The translations under genes were made by a program, and so were the position numbers. From an uncultured Halobacteriovorax sp. (lineage in GTDB: Bacteria; Bdellovibrionota; Bacteriovoracia; Bacteriovoracales; Bacteriovoracaceae): 64,000 bases of DNA. Every line of letters begins with the position of its first letter. The stretch's first letter is position 1. Shown piece after piece: positions 1 through 8,759 of the stretch. Location: positions 62,001-126,000 of the forward strand of contig CAJXVS010000007.1 in NCBI GenBank assembly GCA_913061265.1, given 5' to 3'. The notes under the pieces were generated by a model. It had not been told where the DNA came from. It was given only the letters and a program-made list of their open reading frames with translations, and ran no database searches.

Positions 1-1761
1 ACTCAAATGGAGAAGTCTCAAAAAGAGTACTACCTTAATGAGCAGATGAACGCGATCCAAAAAGAACTTGGTCAAAAAGACGATGGTAAGACTGACATCC
101 AAGAGATGGAAGAGAAGCTTGAAGCTAAGAATATGCCTGAAGAAGCCAAACTTAAGACGGCTAAAGAGATCAAGAAGTTAAAGTCTATGTCACCAATGTC
201 AGCTGAGGCTGCCGTTGTCAGAAACTATATCGATTGGATGATTAATCTTCCATGGAATGAGTACACTGAAGACAATAATTCTGTGGCCCACGCAAGAGAA
301 GTTCTTGATAACGGTCATTACGGAATGAAAGATGTAAAAGATAGAATTGTTGAATACCTTGCGGTTAGATCATTACTAACTGAAGAGGGTAGAGGAACAA
401 TTCTTTGTCTTGCAGGTCCTCCAGGTGTTGGTAAAACATCTATCGCGAAGTCCCTAGCAGAATCCCTTGGAAGAGAATTCCAAAGAATCTCTCTTGGTGG
501 TGTTCGTGATGAGTCTGAGATTAGAGGACATAGAAGAACTTATGTTGGTGCCATGCCAGGTAAGATTGTTAACGCTCTTAAGAAAGCGGGAACATCAAAC
601 CCACTTATCCTTTTAGATGAAATCGATAAAATGAGCTCTGATATGAGAGGGGATCCAGCTTCAGCTATGCTTGAAGTCCTTGATCCTGAGCAAAATAAAA
701 ACTTTGGCGATCATTATATTGAAGTTGAGTACGACCTCTCTAAAGTAATGTTCGTTATGACAGCAAATGATCTAGGAGCAATCCCAGGACCACTTCGCGA
801 TAGAATGGAAATCATCCATGTTTCTGGATACACACCTTCAGAGAAAATGCAGATTGGTAAACGCTACCTTTTAAAGAAAGCAACTAAAGGTAACGGACTT
901 TACGATTATAAAGTCACTATCAATGACAATGTTATGGAAGAGATCGTTCGTGGCTATACTAGAGAAGCAGGAGTTCGTGAGTTCGAAAGACTTATCAACA
1001 CTGTTTGTAGAAAGATTGCCACTGAAGTCGTTGAGAAAGATCATGAAAAAGGAAAGAAGTTCAACGTAACTTCAAAGCAACTTCCAAAATATCTTGGACC
1101 TAAGAAAAGAGACGGGAAAGAGATTGAAGATACGCCACAAATTGGACTGGTTAACGGTCTAGCTTGGACTTCAGTTGGTGGAGAGATCCTCAATATTGAA
1201 GTTATTACTGTTCCTGGAAATGGGAAGATTCAGACAACAGGTAAATTAGGCGATGTGATGCAAGAATCAGCGAAAGCTGCACTAACGTATGTGAGATCAA
1301 TTAGCCCTCAGCTCGGAATCGATGCAGAGTGGTACTCCAAGAATGATATCCATGTACATGTGCCTGAAGGGGCAACACCAAAAGATGGTCCTTCAGCTGG
1401 TATTACAATGACGACGGCACTTGTTTCTGCGATTACTGGGATTCCAGTATTCCAAACAGTTGCTATGACTGGTGAAGTAACCTTGAGGGGAAGGGTACTT
1501 CCAATTGGTGGACTAAAAGAGAAGATGCTCGCTGCTAAACAAGCAGGTGTTGAAACGATTATTATTCCACAGCAAAACGCTAAAGACTTAATTGAAATTC
1601 CAGAAGAAATTAAATCAGGTCTAACTATTCACCCAGTATCTCATGTTGATGATGTGCTCAAATTAGCCCTTGAGTTAACAGAACCAGAGAAGTTCATGAA
1701 GGTTGTAGGCCTTAAAGTTCTTAAAGATGAGACAGCCGGTGAAATGGGTGTTGCAAACTAA
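1..1761 (+). CDS. lon: ATP-dependent protease Lon, 5'-truncated by window edge
   Basis: Cytoplasmic AAA+ serine protease that degrades misfolded and regulatory proteins. The reading frame is open to base 1, and the first Met (base 7) lies inside the family's conserved coiled region (EKSQKEYYLNEQM), so the true start is upstream of the window; about 586 of the usual ~800 residues are present. The missing part is most of the N-terminal substrate-binding domain. Visible features are Walker A GPPGVGKTS (bases 415-441), the Walker B region ILLDEIDKM, and the C-terminal protease domain with catalytic Ser in PKDGPSAG (codon 1393-1395) and catalytic Lys in GGLKEKMLAA. A terminator follows at once. 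Identity is secure. Confidence 0.97.
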   Translation, partial: TQMEKSQKEYYLNEQMNAIQKELGQKDDGKTDIQEMEEKLEAKNMPEEAKLKTAKEIKKLKSMSPMSAEAAVVRNYIDWMINLPWNEYTEDNNSVAHAREVLDNGHYGMKDVKDRIVEYLAVRSLLTEEGRGTILCLAGPPGVGKTSIAKSLAESLGREFQRISLGGVRDESEIRGHRRTYVGAMPGKIVNALKKAGTSNPLILLDEIDKMSSDMRGDPASAMLEVLDPEQNKNFGDHYIEVEYDLSKVMFVMTANDLGAIPGPLRDRMEIIHVSGYTPSEKMQIGKRYLLKKATKGNGLYDYKVTINDNVMEEIVRGYTREAGVREFERLINTVCRKIATEVVEKDHEKGKKFNVTSKQLPKYLGPKKRDGKEIEDTPQIGLVNGLAWTSVGGEILNIEVITVPGNGKIQTTGKLGDVMQESAKAALTYVRSISPQLGIDAEWYSKNDIHVHVPEGATPKDGPSAGITMTTALVSAITGIPVFQTVAMTGEVTLRGRVLPIGGLKEKMLAAKQAGVETIIIPQQNAKDLIEIPEEIKSGLTIHPVSHVDDVLKLALELTEPEKFMKVVGLKVLKDETAGEMGVAN

Positions 1762-1790
1762 AACAGTTTTTTAAATTTAACGAATAACTA

Positions 1791-1815
1791 GGGCCCTCTA
1801 TATGAGGGCCTTTTA
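1791..1815 (+). terminator. Rho-independent terminator of lon
   Basis: Perfect 7-bp GC-rich stem GGCCCTC/GAGGGCC (1792-1798 and 1804-1810) with a 5-nt loop, followed by TTTT. It lies 30 bases after the lon stop codon. Confidence 0.85.
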
Positions 1816-1871
1816 ATTGTTCAGAATCCTAAGTAGTGTTAAAATATCTTTAAGCTTAAAAAGGATGATCT

Positions 1872-2333
1872 ATGCAGGAAGTTAACGATAGTAAGTTTAA
1901 TATGTGGCGTGCCTCGATGGCCGTTATTTACTTAGATGGAAGGGTGACGAAGGAAGAAGAGGCCTGGGCTGAATCGAAGATTCAAGATCTACCTTTTTCT
2001 AGTGCTCAAAGAAATATAATCCATGGTGATCTTACTCACGGTCTAAGTATAGATAAAGTTCTTCCCTTAATTACTCATAAACCAGACATCGCCTTTCTTT
2101 TGCATCTTATAAGAACCATAGGTCATATTGATGGTTGTTATGATGCTAGTGAAAAGGAAGCCTTTAAAAAACTCGAAGAGAAAATTATAAAAGGCTTAGA
2201 CCTAGAAGCCTTAGAAGAACAAGTCCGTACAATGGAAGAGCAGTCTTATATTCCTAAAAAAGAAGAACTTGTTAATAAGAGCTCACTTATAATAAGAACC
2301 ATTAATAATTTTAAATGGTGGTTAAAGATCTAA
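1872..2333 (+). CDS. TerB-like domain protein
   Basis: Small cytoplasmic protein of 153 residues without signal peptide. The first ~110 residues resemble the TerB/tellurite-resistance helical fold: two helix pairs, each with an acidic turn (YLDGRVTKEEEAW near residue 20 and HIDGCYDASEKEAF near residue 83), the pattern expected of this metal-binding-type fold. The C-terminal 40 residues are charged, then Trp-rich. It stands alone between the lon terminator and a gene on the other strand. The fold call is by motif only. The substrate or partner cannot be inferred, and a role in tellurite resistance should not be assumed. Confidence 0.6.
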   Translation: MQEVNDSKFNMWRASMAVIYLDGRVTKEEEAWAESKIQDLPFSSAQRNIIHGDLTHGLSIDKVLPLITHKPDIAFLLHLIRTIGHIDGCYDASEKEAFKKLEEKIIKGLDLEALEEQVRTMEEQSYIPKKEELVNKSSLIIRTINNFKWWLKI

Positions 2334-2417
2334 GTCGTTGTAATATAAACACTTTTTCCCGTTGCAGAAAAAGATCGTGATCCTATAGTTCGAGAAAAAA
2401 CTGAAGAAGCTATATAA

Positions 2418-2440
2418 AAGGCCCTCGTTCTAAGGGCCTT
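2418..2440 (-). terminator. Terminator for the minus-strand exported protein gene
   Basis: Perfect 8-bp stem AAGGCCCT/AGGGCCTT (2418-2425 and 2433-2440) with a 7-nt loop. Read on the minus strand it is followed by TTTTATATA, so it terminates the gene ending at 2446. Confidence 0.75.
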
Positions 2441-2445
2441 ATTAA

Positions 2446-2898
2446 CTAAAGAGCTTTAAAAGAAAAACTCTCGTATTGAGGAGAGTCATGGCACCAATCG
2501 CTTGAAGTACTGGTTTCCCCTTTTAAAGAGGTAACTTTAAGAAGGTTTCCGAATGAGTCAATATTGGCAGTTCCAGAAATTGAATAAGTAGAAGCTCGAT
2601 CACAAACTCCCTCAGAATTCTTTTTTGAAATAAGGTCAAAATTAACAACGTAACCTAGGGCGGTCTTTTTGCCTTTTAAAACTCTCTTAACTTTAAGAGT
2701 CTCTTCACCATCAAGACTAAGTTCAATAGCGGCAGTGGAATCTTCAAAAACATTAAGTTCTGTTTTCATGGACTTTATACAGACTGTACTTGGAAGCTTT
2801 AGGCTACCAACAGTGCTGATCGAATCATTTTGAAAACAAGCTGCTCGAAGATTGGAAGATAGAATAACTAACGCAATTAGAATTAACGAATTTCTCAT
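2446..2898 (-). CDS. Small exported protein of unknown function
   Basis: The 150-residue product begins with a clear Sec signal peptide (MRNSLILIALVILSSNLRA, then Ala-Cys). The mature part has only a few Cys residues (one right after the cleavage site, others in CIKS, GVCD and WCHD) and looks beta-rich. This suggests a small disulfide-stabilised periplasmic protein. I do not recognise the family. It is a single gene with its own terminator downstream. Confidence 0.7.
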   Translation of the reverse strand: MRNSLILIALVILSSNLRAACFQNDSISTVGSLKLPSTVCIKSMKTELNVFEDSTAAIELSLDGEETLKVKRVLKGKKTALGYVVNFDLISKKNSEGVCDRASTYSISGTANIDSFGNLLKVTSLKGETSTSSDWCHDSPQYESFSFKAL

Positions 2899-3002
2899 AA
2901 ATGGCCCCTCTATTTTATAAATTTGGAGTACTTATACAAAAGAAGAGTTGTTTTGCTCCTTGTCATTGTATTATTTATAGGGATGTTTCCCTATAATAAA
3001 CC

Positions 3003-3998
3003 ATGGAAAATAAAATAAGCACAGGATCCCTTTTTACTCTGGCCATCATCGCCGTTGCCGTCGTCTTAAAGTTTGCGAGCGCCGTCTTTGTTCCTTTTAT
3101 TTTTAGCCTTTTTATTTATTACTCTGTCCTTCCCTTAGTCGATTGGATTGAAAGGAAGTTTAAACTTCCTAATAGTGTCTCTTCGGTTCTAAGCCTTGTT
3201 GTTGTGGGTGTGGTTATCACTCTTCTTGTCATGGGAAGCATGATGAGCCTAAAGGGGTTTATCTCAGGAGCGGATCTCTATAAAGAAAAGTTTCTTCTCT
3301 TTGGTCAAAGCAGTGTGGATTTCTTAACCGATAGAGGTGTGCCTTTAGATAGAAATCAAATCCTAGGCTATATCGCAAAGTTTCCTATTCTTGGTTTTAT
3401 CAAAAAGATGGGGGGCAGCCTTACAAGTGTTGTGGGCGATTCTCTTTTAGTCGGAATCTTTCTTCTCTTTTTATTAATGGGAACGAAAAGAACTGAAGAA
3501 GAGGGGGTTCTTAAGAAGATTGGCCGTGGAATTTCAAAGTACACTACAAATAAGATCTTTATTTCTATTTTAACTTCTCTTCTAAGCTACGCCCTTATGG
3601 CGATTGTGCGTCTTGATTTGGCCCTTATGTTCGCCATTTTAACCTTTATGCTTAATTTTATCCCTAATGTGGGAAGCCTCTTTGCCGTTCTGATAACGGT
3701 TCCAGTGGTCTTTCTTCAGTTTGGGATAGGCTGGCAACCAGTGGTCTTACTTCCTGGGCTTCTGATTATTCAGTTTCTTGTGGGTAATGTTCTTGAACCA
3801 AAGCTTATGGGAGATGACTTAGGTCTTCACCCTATAACGATTCTCTTAGCCTTAATTCTTTGGGGAATGATTTGGGGAATTCCTGGGATGTTTCTTGCTG
3901 TTCCTCTTACCGCTGCTCTAAAAATTGTTTGTGAGGAGTTTGAGTATACTCGGCATATTAGTAAGATGATGTCGGGAGAGCTAGGCGCCCTCCCATAA
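3003..3998 (+). CDS. AI-2E family transporter (PerM/YdiK-type permease)
   Basis: Inner-membrane protein of 331 residues, a usual length for the AI-2E/PF01594 family. It has several hydrophobic segments, a conserved central FIPNVGSLFAV segment, and the C-terminal stretch NVLEPKLMGDDLGLHPITIL followed by GIPGMFLAVPL, the hallmark of the family. Members have been linked to autoinducer-2 export, Na+(Li+)/H+ exchange or unknown transport, so the substrate is not predictable. The ribosome binding site is weak. The stop lies 6 bases from the convergent gene on the minus strand. Confidence 0.9.
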   Translation: MENKISTGSLFTLAIIAVAVVLKFASAVFVPFIFSLFIYYSVLPLVDWIERKFKLPNSVSSVLSLVVVGVVITLLVMGSMMSLKGFISGADLYKEKFLLFGQSSVDFLTDRGVPLDRNQILGYIAKFPILGFIKKMGGSLTSVVGDSLLVGIFLLFLLMGTKRTEEEGVLKKIGRGISKYTTNKIFISILTSLLSYALMAIVRLDLALMFAILTFMLNFIPNVGSLFAVLITVPVVFLQFGIGWQPVVLLPGLLIIQFLVGNVLEPKLMGDDLGLHPITILLALILWGMIWGIPGMFLAVPLTAALKIVCEEFEYTRHISKMMSGELGALP

Positions 3999-4004
3999 AT
4001 CTTA

Positions 4005-5474
4005 TTATTCTACTTTATCTAAGATCTTAAGCAGTTCTAGAAATTCCGCATGAGGAATATCTTCTTTCTTCGTCTCAGTGTTCTCATACTTATCATAAAG
4101 CTTCTTATAAAAAAGAGCGTCATGCTTAACTCCTACATTAAAAGTATGTTTTGAAGGAGCGCCGCCTACTGGTCTATTTGAAGGAATCTGTGAATAGAAA
4201 ACATAATCCATTCTTTTTATCCCTAGCTTTTTCATAACAGATTTTTTCTTAAGAGATTCAATATAAGAATGAAAAGCTGGTCTTGGTTGAAAGTCTTCTT
4301 TATCATTTGATGCTGTAAAGCCTAGGGCCTCTCCAGCTTCACCAAAAACACTCAGAGTTCTTAATGGAATGGCCAGGTTGTTTAGATCGGCAACGCGGTT
4401 CCAAAGAGTTCTTGTATGATTGCCTTTGATTCCAGCAAGCACAAGGCCTTTCGCTGTTTCAGTCGTGCAGTTAAATTCAAGAGTAATATCAAGTTTCTCT
4501 GTTCTAAATTTAATATGAGAAGGCTCCATAAAGTCTCTAAAAGTTTGAAGCTTATCTTTATCAATCCCGTAAGCGAGGAAAGTATAGGTTGGTCTGTAGT
4601 TGTTTTGACCTTGAACTAGATTTGAAAAATAATTTGTTAAAGATGTATTCCCTGAAAGGATATCTTTACCGTTAGTCACATAAGCATTTGAGACTTCACC
4701 TCTTAGAGTGAGATCATCCTTAACTTCTCCAACACCAGCAACAAAGTGACCATTCACAGATCCAAAAGAATCCCCTTGGCGTCCTGAAAGAGTAACTAAG
4801 AAAACTGACTCACCAGGTTTTACTGTATAGCCTTTTTTATTATAGACGGTTGTTCTAAAAGAGTTATTTGATTTAGAAATATCATTTTTATAAACACGTT
4901 TCTTTAAAAACTTATAAGGATTCTTGGCAATCTCTTTATCATAAGGAGAGCTTGCAGCAGGAGCCGCGCTAAAAAGACCTGTTGGAGTAAGGGCCTGCAT
5001 AATAAAGACACCACTTTCAACTCTTCCCTCAGCGATAACTTTCTTACCGACAAAAGACTTCTTTGATTTTTCATCAAACTCATAATTGTTAAGATTCTTT
5101 GTATAACCAAAGCTAACTTCCTGAGAACCAATATGATAGCGTCCGGTTCCTTCGTTAAACTCGAGAGTTCCTGTCACTGCTTCAGCGCCCGGAATATTGG
5201 TAGGAGTTTGTTCTAAGTTAAAAACAGATCCTTTTAATTCACCTTTGAATTCATATGAATAAGGATTTCCATCTGATTGAGTGACATAAGTTGGGTTGGC
5301 CAGAGAGGGAAGTGAGCGCTTAATCACATCACTTGCTTCTATTTGAAACTGACCTTTTGGAGAGCTGATCCCAAAGGTTCCATCATTATTATCAATGAGA
5401 GATCCCGTTAAGAAATCCGCTGCATAAACATTTGAAACAACAGAGAGGAGAAGAAGGGCGTGTCTAAACTTCAT
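4005..5474 (-). CDS. Large exported protein of unknown function, possibly papain-like
   Basis: Product of 489 residues with a signal peptide (MKFRHALLLLSVVSNVYAA). Residues 20-165 look like repeated beta-rich segments. From about residue 215 there is a second domain with a conserved-looking His in SVNGHFVAG (H243) and Cys in LEFNCTTETAKG (C336). A His placed before a Cys, each in a turn, is the order found in circularly permuted papain-like (NlpC/P60, DUF4105/Lnb-like) enzymes. That link is a weak inference, not a family match. It has its own promoter region and converges on the AI-2E permease gene. Confidence 0.65.
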   Translation of the reverse strand: MKFRHALLLLSVVSNVYAADFLTGSLIDNNDGTFGISSPKGQFQIEASDVIKRSLPSLANPTYVTQSDGNPYSYEFKGELKGSVFNLEQTPTNIPGAEAVTGTLEFNEGTGRYHIGSQEVSFGYTKNLNNYEFDEKSKKSFVGKKVIAEGRVESGVFIMQALTPTGLFSAAPAASSPYDKEIAKNPYKFLKKRVYKNDISKSNNSFRTTVYNKKGYTVKPGESVFLVTLSGRQGDSFGSVNGHFVAGVGEVKDDLTLRGEVSNAYVTNGKDILSGNTSLTNYFSNLVQGQNNYRPTYTFLAYGIDKDKLQTFRDFMEPSHIKFRTEKLDITLEFNCTTETAKGLVLAGIKGNHTRTLWNRVADLNNLAIPLRTLSVFGEAGEALGFTASNDKEDFQPRPAFHSYIESLKKKSVMKKLGIKRMDYVFYSQIPSNRPVGGAPSKHTFNVGVKHDALFYKKLYDKYENTETKKEDIPHAEFLELLKILDKVE

Positions 5475-5679
5475 TTTTTACCTTTGGCTTAATTTATTAG
5501 TTCCCTAATAGTAGTGCTTTCCTGATTTTTTAGGAGTGATCTTGAAAGGTTTTCATCCGTGTAAAAAGATTAAACACATTGTAAGTCATTGAAAACACTT
5601 AATTTAAAAGACACACATGGACAAATTTTACTGGAGGGAACTATGATACTCGAAAACTTAACTCACAAAAGGAATTCAA

Positions 5680-6507
5680 ATGAATGTCGACCCCCAGGTT
5701 ATAGGCGAAAAAATTGCTGAGGCTGCCGCAGTCTATGGACCAAAAGTGCTTCTTGCTATCATCACCCTTTTTATTGGTTCTTGGGTTGTTGGAGTGGTTG
5801 GAAAGATCTTTAAGAAAGCTTTGAAGAAAGTAAATTTCGATGAAACTCTTCTCCCCTACCTTGTAGGAATCACAACAACTCTTTTAAAGGCCATCCTTTA
5901 TATAAGCGTCATTGGAATGCTAGGAGTTCAGACAACTTCTTTTATAGCAGTTCTAGGTGCTGCTGGTCTTGCTGTAGGAATGGCGCTTCAAGGCAGCTTA
6001 GGTAACTTTGCTGGTGGTGTTCTTATCTTAATCTTTAAGCCCATCAAGAAGGGAGATCTGATCGAAGCCGCTGGTGTCACAGGAGTAGTTGAATCAATTC
6101 AACCATTCGTTACCGTTCTTCTCTCTCCTGATAATGTTGTTCATTATATTCCAAACGGCGCTTTATCAAGTGGCTCTATTAAGAACTATTCAATCAATCA
6201 GCAAAGACGAGTCGACCTGACTTTTGGAATAAGCTACACGGATGATATTGATAAAGCTAAGAAGATCTTTGAAGATGTTGCGAAGGCCTGTCCTCATGCC
6301 CTTAAAGATATTGGTCCTGATATCTTTGTAAGTGGGCTAGGGGATAGTTCAGTTGATTTCGCTGTTCGCCCTTATTGTAAGCCAGATCATTATTGGGATA
6401 TCCATATTTATATGCATGAGAATGTTAAGAAAGAATTGGATAAAGCTGGGATTTCAATTCCATTTCCTCAGAGAGATGTTCACGTTTTTAATAGCACTGT
6501 CTCTTAA
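5680..6507 (+). CDS. mscS: Small-conductance mechanosensitive channel, MscS family
   Basis: Inner-membrane tension-gated channel that releases solutes on osmotic downshock. At 275 residues it is close to E. coli MscS (286). Three transmembrane segments are visible. The third is the Gly/Ala-rich pore helix GAAGLAVGMALQGSLGNF (about residues 93-110), followed by the hydrophobic continuation of the channel and the cytoplasmic beta domain with YIPNGALSSGSIKNYS. The C-terminus has the FPQRDVH pattern common in the family. A strong terminator follows. It appears monocistronic. Confidence 0.95.
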   Translation: MNVDPQVIGEKIAEAAAVYGPKVLLAIITLFIGSWVVGVVGKIFKKALKKVNFDETLLPYLVGITTTLLKAILYISVIGMLGVQTTSFIAVLGAAGLAVGMALQGSLGNFAGGVLILIFKPIKKGDLIEAAGVTGVVESIQPFVTVLLSPDNVVHYIPNGALSSGSIKNYSINQQRRVDLTFGISYTDDIDKAKKIFEDVAKACPHALKDIGPDIFVSGLGDSSVDFAVRPYCKPDHYWDIHIYMHENVKKELDKAGISIPFPQRDVHVFNSTVS

Positions 6508-6523
6508 GAACTTTTCTTATTTG

Positions 6524-6557
6524 CGCCGAGAGATTCTTCTCGGCGTTCTTTTTTTTA
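6524..6557 (+). terminator. Rho-independent terminator of mscS
   Basis: Perfect 8-bp stem CGCCGAGA/TCTCGGCG (6524-6531 and 6538-6545), 6-nt loop, followed by a T-rich tract. Confidence 0.9.
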
Positions 6558-6662
6558 ATTGGTTTTATTTTTGATTTTTTCTTGGTTGCGTAGATTTTTG
6601 TGGATGTTTGAGAAGATACTCCGCGGGCCGGCTACGCGCTACCGCTTCTAGCCGTCTGTACG

Positions 6663-6712
6663 ACCATTTAAACTAAAAAGCCCCTGAAAAGGGGCTTTTT
6701 AGTTTAAATGGT
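6663..6712 (-). terminator. Very long perfect hairpin behind tRNA-Val
   Basis: A perfect inverted repeat of 23 bp (arms 6663-6685 and 6690-6712) around a 4-base loop. The core AAAAAGCCCCT/AGGGGCTTTTT is a normal terminator stem for the tRNA, read on the minus strand. The arms, however, extend outward until the inner end of the right arm is the tRNA's own discriminator plus CCA. The stem is therefore about twice as long as needed for termination and would sequester the tRNA 3' end in the precursor. Confidence 0.75.
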
Positions 6713-6784
6713 GGGCGTTGACGGGATCGAACCGCCGACATCTACCTTGTAAGGGTAGCGCTCTCCCAGCTGAGCTAAACGCCC
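6709..6784 (-). tRNA. tRNA-Val (anticodon TAC), CCA encoded
   Basis: Read on the minus strand, the 76-nt sequence folds as a cloverleaf: acceptor GGGCGTT/AACGCCC, D arm with AGCTCAGCTGGGAGAGC, anticodon arm CTACC-CTTACAA-GGTAG giving anticodon TAC, T arm with GGTTCGATCCC, discriminator A and encoded CCA. All stems are canonical. It is preceded by MsrB on the same strand and followed by the long hairpin. Confidence 0.97.
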
Positions 6785-6848
6785 ACTAATTAAGTGTTCG
6801 GCTAAATTAATAGAGCACCCGAATATTGTCAATGCTTTTGCATCGCGT

Positions 6849-7358
6849 TTATTTAGTCGGAGCTTCTATTAGTTTGAGGAATTCACCGTAACCGGCCTTT
6901 TCCATCTCTTCTTTAGGGATAAACTTTAAAGAGGCTGAGTTGATACAATAGCGCATGCCTGTGGGCTTTGGGCCATCATTGAAGAGGTGACCTAGATGAC
7001 TGTTGGCATGCTTAGAGCGCACCTCAGTTCGCTTCATAAAAAACTTTCTATCAGTCTTTTCTGTCACATTTTCTTTAACAAGAGTCTCGTAGAACGAAGG
7101 CCAGCCTGTTCCAGAATCAAACTTATGAGTTGAAGCAAAGAGGGGCTCACCGGAGACGATGTCTACATAGATGCCAGCTTTTTTATTGTCGTTATACTCG
7201 TTACTAAAAGGCGGCTCTGTTCCGTCTTTCTGAGTCACTTTCTTTTGAATGGGACTTAAGGCCTCAATGGCCTTTTCTTTGTCAAACTTCACTTCATAAC
7301 TCCAGCTTGCTTGAGGGAATAATAATTGAATCGATAATATTAAGATTAGTTTCTTCAT
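6849..7358 (-). CDS. msrB: Exported peptide methionine (R)-S-oxide reductase MsrB
   Basis: Repairs oxidised methionine (R form) in proteins. This copy has a signal peptide ([20 protein letters not shown]), so it should act outside the cytoplasm. Family motifs are [35 protein letters not shown] and [11 protein letters not shown] with the catalytic Cys. The two CxxC zinc pairs of E. coli MsrB are absent ([12 protein letters not shown] here), as in the secreted PilB-type enzymes. The resolving Cys of the WPSF motif is Thr. The frame is open farther upstream into the glycosyltransferase gene, but the start at 7358 gives the signal peptide. It lies 37 bases after the glycosyltransferase gene, probably in one operon. 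Confidence 0.94.
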   Translation of the reverse strand: MKKLILILSIQLLFPQASWSYEVKFDKEKAIEALSPIQKKVTQKDGTEPPFSNEYNDNKKAGIYVDIVSGEPLFASTHKFDSGTGWPSFYETLVKENVTEKTDRKFFMKRTEVRSKHANSHLGHLFNDGPKPTGMRYCINSASLKFIPKEEMEKAGYGEFLKLIEAPTK

Positions 7359-7395
7359 ATAAGTTAGTCTTTCTAAAAGCCGTTTTGTTACAAGT

Positions 7396-8523
7396 TTATC
7401 CCTTTCCCAGCATCTTTTTATAGATATCAATTGTTTGCAAGGCCATCTTATCCCATGAGAAGTCCTTAGACCTTTTAAGCGCTTTAGCAGAGAGCTCATC
7501 TCTGATCTCTTTAGAAGTAGCAATCTTTGAGAGCATATCTGCTAAATGGGATGCATCGTTTAAGTCAAAAACTAAACCACCGATACCAAGAACTTCTGGC
7601 AAGGAGGCTTGATCTGATACAAGGGTAGGGCAGGCACTGGCCATGGCTTCACAGACTTGAAGGCCAAAGCCTTCATAGTGAGAAGCATAAGCGAAGGCCT
7701 CGGCTCCTTGATAAAAAGCAGGTAGGTCTTCATCTTTTATATAACCGCTAAAATGAACAAAGGCATTCACTCCTAAAATCGAAGCGATCCTTTCAAGCTC
7801 AGAGGTATCACCGCCGCCACCTAGGACGAGTCGATGATTAGGCAGGGCCGCCTTGGCAAAAGCTTCTAGTAAAAAGGGAATATTCTTTCTTTCGTCGAAA
7901 CCTCCGACATAGAAAAAATAAGGAAAATCAATATTGTATTTTTTAAGAACTTCTTTCTTCTCTTCTTCGCTGACTTTAGTTTCGAACTCTTTTGGATGAG
8001 CCTCGAGAGTAACGCTTATCTTTTCACGAGGAATATTTAAGTCATTAATTAAATCAGTCTTAGCATGCTCGCTCACAGTGATAATATGATCCGCCGATCT
8101 TGGAGCAAGTGCTTGGATCATTCTATACTTGAGTGAACTAGGTTTTATCTTTTCTTTGAAAGATTGAAGGGGAAAATAAAATTTTTGTTCAATGGCATCG
8201 TGAAGAGTTAAGACTTTTAAACATGGGCATCTTACAGGAAGACCATAATTAAAAGGTGAGTGCAGGATATCTACTCGGTCTTCTTTACACCATTTAGGCA
8301 GAAGAACCTGCTCCCAATAAAGGTAGTTGGTTCCCGGAGCACTTCGGTAGGTTACTCCCTTACCTTTGAAACGTTCTTTAAAGTCAGGGTGTATCTCCTC
8401 GCGGCTGTAGAGGCACAGATTTAGGCCCTTATCCATTAGCCCTTCTATAAGGGAGGATGTGTAACGGTTCCATCCACGGAGGTGAGAGTCATATAAAAGG
8501 GAAGTATTGAGGGCTATTTTCAT
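7396..8523 (-). CDS. Glycosyltransferase family 4 protein
   Basis: A 375-residue GT-B fold enzyme expected to transfer a sugar from a nucleotide donor to an envelope glycan or lipid. The N-terminal Rossmann domain ([10 protein letters not shown]) is followed by the donor-binding domain ([20 protein letters not shown]). The retaining E-x7-E signature is in [17 protein letters not shown], and [11 protein letters not shown] follows it, as is typical of GT4 (group 1) enzymes. There is no signal peptide. It is the first gene of a minus-strand pair with msrB. Acceptor and sugar are not predictable. Confidence 0.92.
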   Translation of the reverse strand: MKIALNTSLLYDSHLRGWNRYTSSLIEGLMDKGLNLCLYSREEIHPDFKERFKGKGVTYRSAPGTNYLYWEQVLLPKWCKEDRVDILHSPFNYGLPVRCPCLKVLTLHDAIEQKFYFPLQSFKEKIKPSSLKYRMIQALAPRSADHIITVSEHAKTDLINDLNIPREKISVTLEAHPKEFETKVSEEEKKEVLKKYNIDFPYFFYVGGFDERKNIPFLLEAFAKAALPNHRLVLGGGGDTSELERIASILGVNAFVHFSGYIKDEDLPAFYQGAEAFAYASHYEGFGLQVCEAMASACPTLVSDQASLPEVLGIGGLVFDLNDASHLADMLSKIATSKEIRDELSAKALKRSKDFSWDKMALQTIDIYKKMLGKG

Positions 8524-8621
8524 TGGCTTTAAGCTTAACCTAGAGCGCCAATATTATAACCCTGCACTGTGGCAGTAGCCGTTTCTAATGGAATCAAATG
8601 AATTTACCTGAGGATAACTCT

Positions 8622-8635
8622 TGAGTCATGAGTCA
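8622..8635. promoter_or_regulatory. Tandem heptamer TGAGTCA upstream of korA
   Basis: Two exact head-to-tail copies of TGAGTCA (8622-8628, 8629-8635) in the divergent region between the glycosyltransferase gene and korA. They could be an operator half-site pair. No regulator can be named, and chance cannot be excluded. Confidence 0.25.
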
Positions 8636-8759
8636 ATTAGTAAATTAAACGCGACACAAACACCTTATTGCAACTTTTTCCGCCTTTTTAGGAAGTCAAA
8701 AGAGAGCATAATTGATAAAGTATTTACGAATTTTTAATAGCGACGATAAGGATTTCCTA

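Noticed and set aside
7359-7523. Longer start for msrB inside the glycosyltransferase gene
   Set aside because: It would hide the signal peptide and overlap the upstream coding sequence in another frame.
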